From the NCBI RefSeq assembly GCF_000695625.1, contig NZ_JMQI01000081.1:1-64000 (forward strand): a stretch of DNA of 64,000 bases, read 5' to 3'. The number at the start of each line of letters is the position of its first letter. The first letter of the stretch is position 1. Shown here piece after piece: positions 60,486 through 64,000 of this stretch. This stretch comes from Amycolatopsis rifamycinica. Its GTDB lineage: Bacteria; Actinomycetota; Actinomycetes; Mycobacteriales; Pseudonocardiaceae. The position numbers were made by a program, and so were the translations under genes. The notes under the pieces are model-generated. The model ran no database searches. It saw only the letters and a program-made list of their open reading frames with translations, and was not told where the DNA came from.

Positions 60486-61391
60486 ATGGCGACGCGCAGG
60501 CCACGCGGAGTGGGGGCCCACGGACGCGGCCGGACCCGGGATCTGCGGGTAGCGGCGGGCTTCCTGGCTCCCGCCGTCGTCGCCGCGGTCCTGCTGCGGC
60601 TGTGGCCGACGGTACGGGCGTTCTGGGACAGCCTGCACAGCACACCGCTCGGCGTCGAAGCCCCTTTCTGGGTGGGGCTCGACCAGTTCGCCGCGCTCTT
60701 CGATGATCCCGGCTTCCGCAACTCGCTGGAGATCACCGCGTTGTTCGGGATCATCGTCAATCCGCTCCAGATCGTGGTCGCGCTCGCGCTGGCGACGCTG
60801 TTCAACCAGCGGATCCGGGGTGCGGGGCTGATGCGGAGCCTGGTGTTCCTGCCGGTCGCCATCCCGCAGAGCGTGTCGGCGGTGATCTGGGCGGTCGCGT
60901 TCCGGCCGGACGGCCCGCTCAACGGCACGCTCGCGTTGTTCGGTCTCGGCGGGCTGGCGTACACGTCGTCTCCGACGCAGGCCCTGCCTTCGATCATGCT
61001 CGTCGTGTCCTGGATCGGTGTCGGCTACTGGATGATGTTCCTCATCGCGGGCCTGAAGGAGATCGACCCGGCCCTCTACGACGCCGCCGCGCTCGACGGA
61101 GCCGGGGCCTGGGCCCGGTTCCGGTACGTGACCGTGCCGCAGCTGCGGCGGCAGCTCGGGTTCGTCCTCGTCGCCGACACCGTCTCCAACCTCCTGCTGT
61201 TCGCGCCGGTGCAGATCCTCACCAAGGGCGGCCCGAACGGGCGCACCGACGTGCTGATGAACGACATTTTCGAGCGCGCCTACACCCAGGCCGACGTGGG
61301 CGGTGCCGCGGCGGCCACGGTCGTGCTGGTGGTGGTCGCCCTGGCCATCGTCATCGTCCAGTTCCGGCTGCTGTCCCGAAGTGAGGCATGA
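60486..61391 (+). CDS. ABC sugar transporter permease (MalF-like)
   Basis: 301 aa, six helices. The EAA loop that contacts the ATPase is EIDPALYDAAALDGAGAWAR ... TVPQLRRQ. It pairs with the next permease to form the membrane channel. No ATPase gene is in the operon, as is usual in actinomycetes where the shared MsiK ATPase energises many sugar importers. Confidence 0.9.
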   Translation: MATRRPRGVGAHGRGRTRDLRVAAGFLAPAVVAAVLLRLWPTVRAFWDSLHSTPLGVEAPFWVGLDQFAALFDDPGFRNSLEITALFGIIVNPLQIVVALALATLFNQRIRGAGLMRSLVFLPVAIPQSVSAVIWAVAFRPDGPLNGTLALFGLGGLAYTSSPTQALPSIMLVVSWIGVGYWMMFLIAGLKEIDPALYDAAALDGAGAWARFRYVTVPQLRRQLGFVLVADTVSNLLLFAPVQILTKGGPNGRTDVLMNDIFERAYTQADVGGAAAATVVLVVVALAIVIVQFRLLSRSEA

Positions 61392-61392
61392 G

Positions 61393-62232
61393 GTGACCGA
61401 CCGGCGCCGAGGTACCCGGATCGGCATGATGCTGCTGGGCGCGGTCATCGCGATCCTGTTCGTCCTGCCGCTGTGGTGGATGGTGGCGAGCGCGCTGCGC
61501 AGCCAGGACGAAACCTTCCGCACGCTCTCCCCGGTGTCGGTGTGGACCGTGATCCCCCGTGAAGTGTCGATCAGCCACTTCGTCCGGCTCTTCCAGGGTG
61601 AGTTCGGCCGGGCGATGCTCAACTCGGTCGTCGTCACAGCGGCGACGCTGGTGATCGGCCTGGCCATCTGTGCCACGGCCGCCTTCGCCCTCGCGGTGCT
61701 CGACTTCCCCGGGCGCACGGCCGTCTTCGCCGTCATGGTGGTGTCGTTCCTGATCCCGTTCGACGCCATCGCCATCCCGCTGTCGTCGATCTTCCAGGAC
61801 GCGGGGCTGCAGAACTCCTACACCGGTCTGGTCCTGCCCGGGATCGGCAACGGCTTCGCCGTGTTCCTCCTGCGCGGGTTCTTCCGGGGTGTGCCGGACG
61901 ACCTCGCCGACGCGGCTCACGTCGACGGGCTCGGCTGGTGGGGCATCTTCTGGCGGGTGTACCTGCCACTGTCCAAGCCGGCGCTGGTCGGCGCCGGGCT
62001 CATCCTGTTCGTGTTCCAGTGGCAGGCCTACCTGTGGCCCTTGCTGATCGCTCCCGACCCCGCGATGAAGGTGGCCCCTGTGGCCATCGCGCAGCTTTCG
62101 GGTGAGCACGGGGTCGACTTCGGCGCGATTTTCGCCGGTTCGGTGCTGACCGCGCTGGTGCCCCTGCTGGTGCTGGTGTTCTTCCAACGCTACTTCACCC
62201 AGTCGCTGACGAGCTCGGGGCTGAAGGGCTGA
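61393..62232 (+). CDS. ABC sugar transporter permease (MalG-like)
   Basis: 279 aa from the GTG at 61393; a GTG at 61381 is the alternative. EAA loop: DDLADAAHVDGLGWWGIFWR, then VYLPLSKPAL. Six helices, ending FFQRYFTQSLTSSGLKG, the usual MalG-type C-terminus. Works with the MalF-like protein just upstream. Confidence 0.9.
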   Translation: MTDRRRGTRIGMMLLGAVIAILFVLPLWWMVASALRSQDETFRTLSPVSVWTVIPREVSISHFVRLFQGEFGRAMLNSVVVTAATLVIGLAICATAAFALAVLDFPGRTAVFAVMVVSFLIPFDAIAIPLSSIFQDAGLQNSYTGLVLPGIGNGFAVFLLRGFFRGVPDDLADAAHVDGLGWWGIFWRVYLPLSKPALVGAGLILFVFQWQAYLWPLLIAPDPAMKVAPVAIAQLSGEHGVDFGAIFAGSVLTALVPLLVLVFFQRYFTQSLTSSGLKG

Positions 62233-62366
62233 GCCACACCCGGGAGGAACGGCTCCACCGGTGGGCGCCGCGGGAGCGGCGTACGGTGGATTCGGAGCCG
62301 GACTCCCTATGACCGGCCGCGGAATCTTCCCCTTCCCCCTTCCCGCTGGAAACAGGTTCAGTTCCG

Positions 62367-63343
62367 ATGCGCATCATTCTGGACACCGACCCGGGCAACG
62401 GCGTTCCCGGAGCCGACATCGACGACGCCCTTGCGCTCGCTCTCGCGCTGCGGTCGCCGGAGATCGAGCTCGAGGCGATCACCGTGGTCGCCGGCAACGT
62501 TCCCGTCGATCGGGGCGTGCAGTCCGCCCTCGAGACCTTGGAAGCTGCTGACGTGACCGACGTGCCCGTGCACCGCGGAGCCGAACGGCCTCTGGTGGAG
62601 GACCCGGCCGCGTGGCGAGCAGAGCTGGACGGCCGTCGCGCCGAGCGGACAGCGCAGCGGCTGTGGCAAAACCTGCCTTTCCAACCGACGAGGCTGACCT
62701 CGCATCCCACTCCGGCGGCCCAGGCACTGGTGCAGCGCGTGAACGAGCGCCCCGGTGAGATCACGGTGGTCGCGATCGGGCCGCTGACGAACATCGCCAC
62801 GGCCATGGCACTCGACCCCGGCTGGGCGGGCAAGCTCGCGCGGCTGGTCGTCATGGGCGGGCCTTCGACCTGCCCAATGTGCTGCACGAGCTGAACGCCG
62901 CGTACGACCCGGAGGCCACGCGGGTGGTGCTGGCCGGCGGCGCGCCGCTGCTGATCGTCCCGCTCGACGTCACCACCCGCACCTCCCTGCGACCGGCGGA
63001 CGTCGACCGGCTCGAGGCCGCAGGGACCCCGCTGGCGACCTACCTCGGGCAGATCGTCCGTCCGTGGATCACCTGGCTGGCGGAACGGTTCGGCGCCGAC
63101 GGCTGCGCCCTCCACGACCCGCTCGCCCTTGCGACGCTCCTCGATCCCGGCGTCATCACGACGCGGTCGGCATCGGTCGACGTCGAACTGCACGGAAAGC
63201 TGACCCGCGGCCGCACGGTGGCGTGGGACCCCCGGCTGCTGCGCGGTGATCTGCGCTTGCCGGACCGGCCGCCCGTGCTGATCGCCGACGACGTCGACAA
63301 CGACCGGTTCATGCCCCTGCTCCTCGACCGGCTCGTGGCATGA
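62367..63343 (+). pseudogene. Inosine/uridine-type nucleoside hydrolase with frameshift
   Basis: The first part (62367-62894) starts RIILDTDPGNG with the Asp cluster ADIDDALALALAL, and continues to ITVVAIGPLTNIATAMALDP and LVVMGG. The second part (62879-63343) starts LHELNAAYDPEAT and ends DVDNDRFMPLLLDRLVA. Between them the family sequence GGAFDLPNVLHELN is regained by adding one G to the run at about 62859-62862, so a single-base deletion splits the gene. It would cleave the N-glycosidic bond of a nucleoside to give ribose. Real mutation or sequencing error cannot be told apart here. Confidence 0.8.
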
Positions 63344-64000
63344 CCGCGCTCCCGCTCAGCGATCGGACCCTGCCGCGCCACGCCCCGCAGGTGGCCGCGC
63401 CCACCTACGACCGCAGCCGGGTCCGCACAGGCATCGTGCACTTCGGCGTCGGCGGGTTCCACCGAGCCCACCAGGCGTGGTACCTCGACCGCCTGATGAA
63501 CCGGGGACAGGCACTGGAGTGGGGTGTCTGCGGAGCCGGCGTGCTGCCGGCGGACCGTCGGATGCGGGACGTGCTCAGCGCGCAGGACGGCCTGTACACC
63601 CTCGTCGTCAAGCATCCCGACGGAACCCGCGAGCCACGCATCATCGGCTCCCTCGTGGAGTACCGCTACGCTCCCGACGACCCCGAAGCGGTGGTGGAGA
63701 AGCTCGCGCACCCCTCGACGCGGATCGTCTCGCTGACCATCACCGAAGGCGGCTACAACCTCGACGGCAGCACCGGGCGGTTCGACGAGGACAACGCCGC
63801 GGTTCGAGCCGATCTCGTGCCCGGCGCCGCGCCGGGCACGGTGTTCGGGCTCGTCACCGAAGCACTGGCCCGCCGCCACTCGCGCGGTGTGCCGCCGTTC
63901 ACCGTGATGTCGTGCGACAACATCCCGGGCAACGGAAACGTTGCGCGGCAGGCTTTCGGCGCGTTCGCCGCGCTGCGGGATCCGGAGCTGGGGGAGTGGG
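63340..64000 (+). CDS. Mannitol dehydrogenase family oxidoreductase (partial)
   Basis: At least 220 aa, truncated by the window end. It begins with a Rossmann entry (RTGIVHFGVGGFHRAHQAWY), then WGVCGAGVLPADRRM, IVSLTITEGGYNLD and PFTVMSCDNIPGNGNVARQA, all characteristic of polyol dehydrogenases of the mannitol/fructuronate group. NAD(H)-dependent interconversion of a polyol and ketose is expected. The ATG overlaps the nucleoside hydrolase stop by 4 nt. With the ABC importer it suggests uptake and oxidation of a sugar alcohol. Confidence 0.9.
   Translation, partial: MTALPLSDRTLPRHAPQVAAPTYDRSRVRTGIVHFGVGGFHRAHQAWYLDRLMNRGQALEWGVCGAGVLPADRRMRDVLSAQDGLYTLVVKHPDGTREPRIIGSLVEYRYAPDDPEAVVEKLAHPSTRIVSLTITEGGYNLDGSTGRFDEDNAAVRADLVPGAAPGTVFGLVTEALARRHSRGVPPFTVMSCDNIPGNGNVARQAFGAFAALRDPELGEW

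Noticed and set aside
58881..61775. 964-codon minus-strand frame
   Set aside because: Antisense to the well-supported HAD and ABC transporter genes; a high-GC artefact.
1..64000. CRISPR arrays
   Set aside because: No set of regularly spaced direct repeats with unique spacers was seen; the 11-bp array at 22470 has no spacers.

Overview
The window is high-GC actinobacterial DNA. WhiB, ANTAR, XRE/DUF5753, DUF3040 and DUF3099 genes, heavy GTG/TTG start use and many 4-nt ATGA/GTGA overlaps all point to an actinomycete. The gene mix suggests a member of the Pseudonocardiales such as an Amycolatopsis relative; the family assignment is inference only.

Layout. (1) 1-16.3 kb is a defence or conflict island bounded and interrupted by two related IS5-family copies. 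It holds a membrane gene cut by an IS, a SEFIR-STAND-repeat protein, a compact five-gene operon (TIR-like, caspase, SLOG, DUF6338, 66-aa protein), a decayed miniature of that same operon at 2.44-2.96 kb, a membrane-anchored TIR protein, a DUF4062-TPR protein, and a nucleotidyltransferase/PPP-phosphatase pair. (2) 16.3-29.3 kb is an integrative conjugative element of AICE type. A serine integrase ends inside a tRNA-like 3' fragment and is followed by a small gene, an FtsK/Tra translocase, DUF2637-like membrane proteins, WhiB, an excisionase-like HTH, several regulators, and a pair of HTH/NUDIX-like paralogues with a cupin between them. No replication initiator is recognisable, but there are 11-bp tandem repeats and a 22-bp inverted repeat. 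(3) 29.4-35.0 kb is a hydrolase gene coupled to a 1567-aa caspase-STAND-WD40 protein, less GC-rich than its surroundings. (4) 35-36.1 kb is gene debris. (5) 36.1-44.3 kb holds TetR divergent from an SDR plus PaoABC-like molybdenum dehydrogenase operon, two wrecked hydrolase genes, and an acyl-CoA synthetase. (6) 44.4-54 kb holds an aldo/keto reductase, a VOC protein, cytochrome bd (cydAB), small proteins, an IS481-family element with a perfect 6-bp duplication, and a GAF-ANTAR regulator. (7) 54.5-57 kb is a 5-aminolevulinate synthase plus MFS exporter pair. (8) 58.4-64 kb is a HAD / ABC sugar transporter / nucleoside hydrolase / mannitol dehydrogenase-type operon running off the end.

How they fit. 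The first 35 kb is accessory DNA: signalling-type immune domains (TIR, SEFIR, caspase, SLOG, STAND) recur in six separate loci around an integrative element. The strongest candidate for an undescribed system is the TIR-like/caspase/SLOG/DUF6338 operon at 6.3-9.0 kb. Its gene order is independently preserved in the decayed copy, so these genes have travelled as a unit. From 36 kb on, the window looks like ordinary metabolic chromosome, with several genes carrying single-base frameshifts that could be real decay or assembly error.
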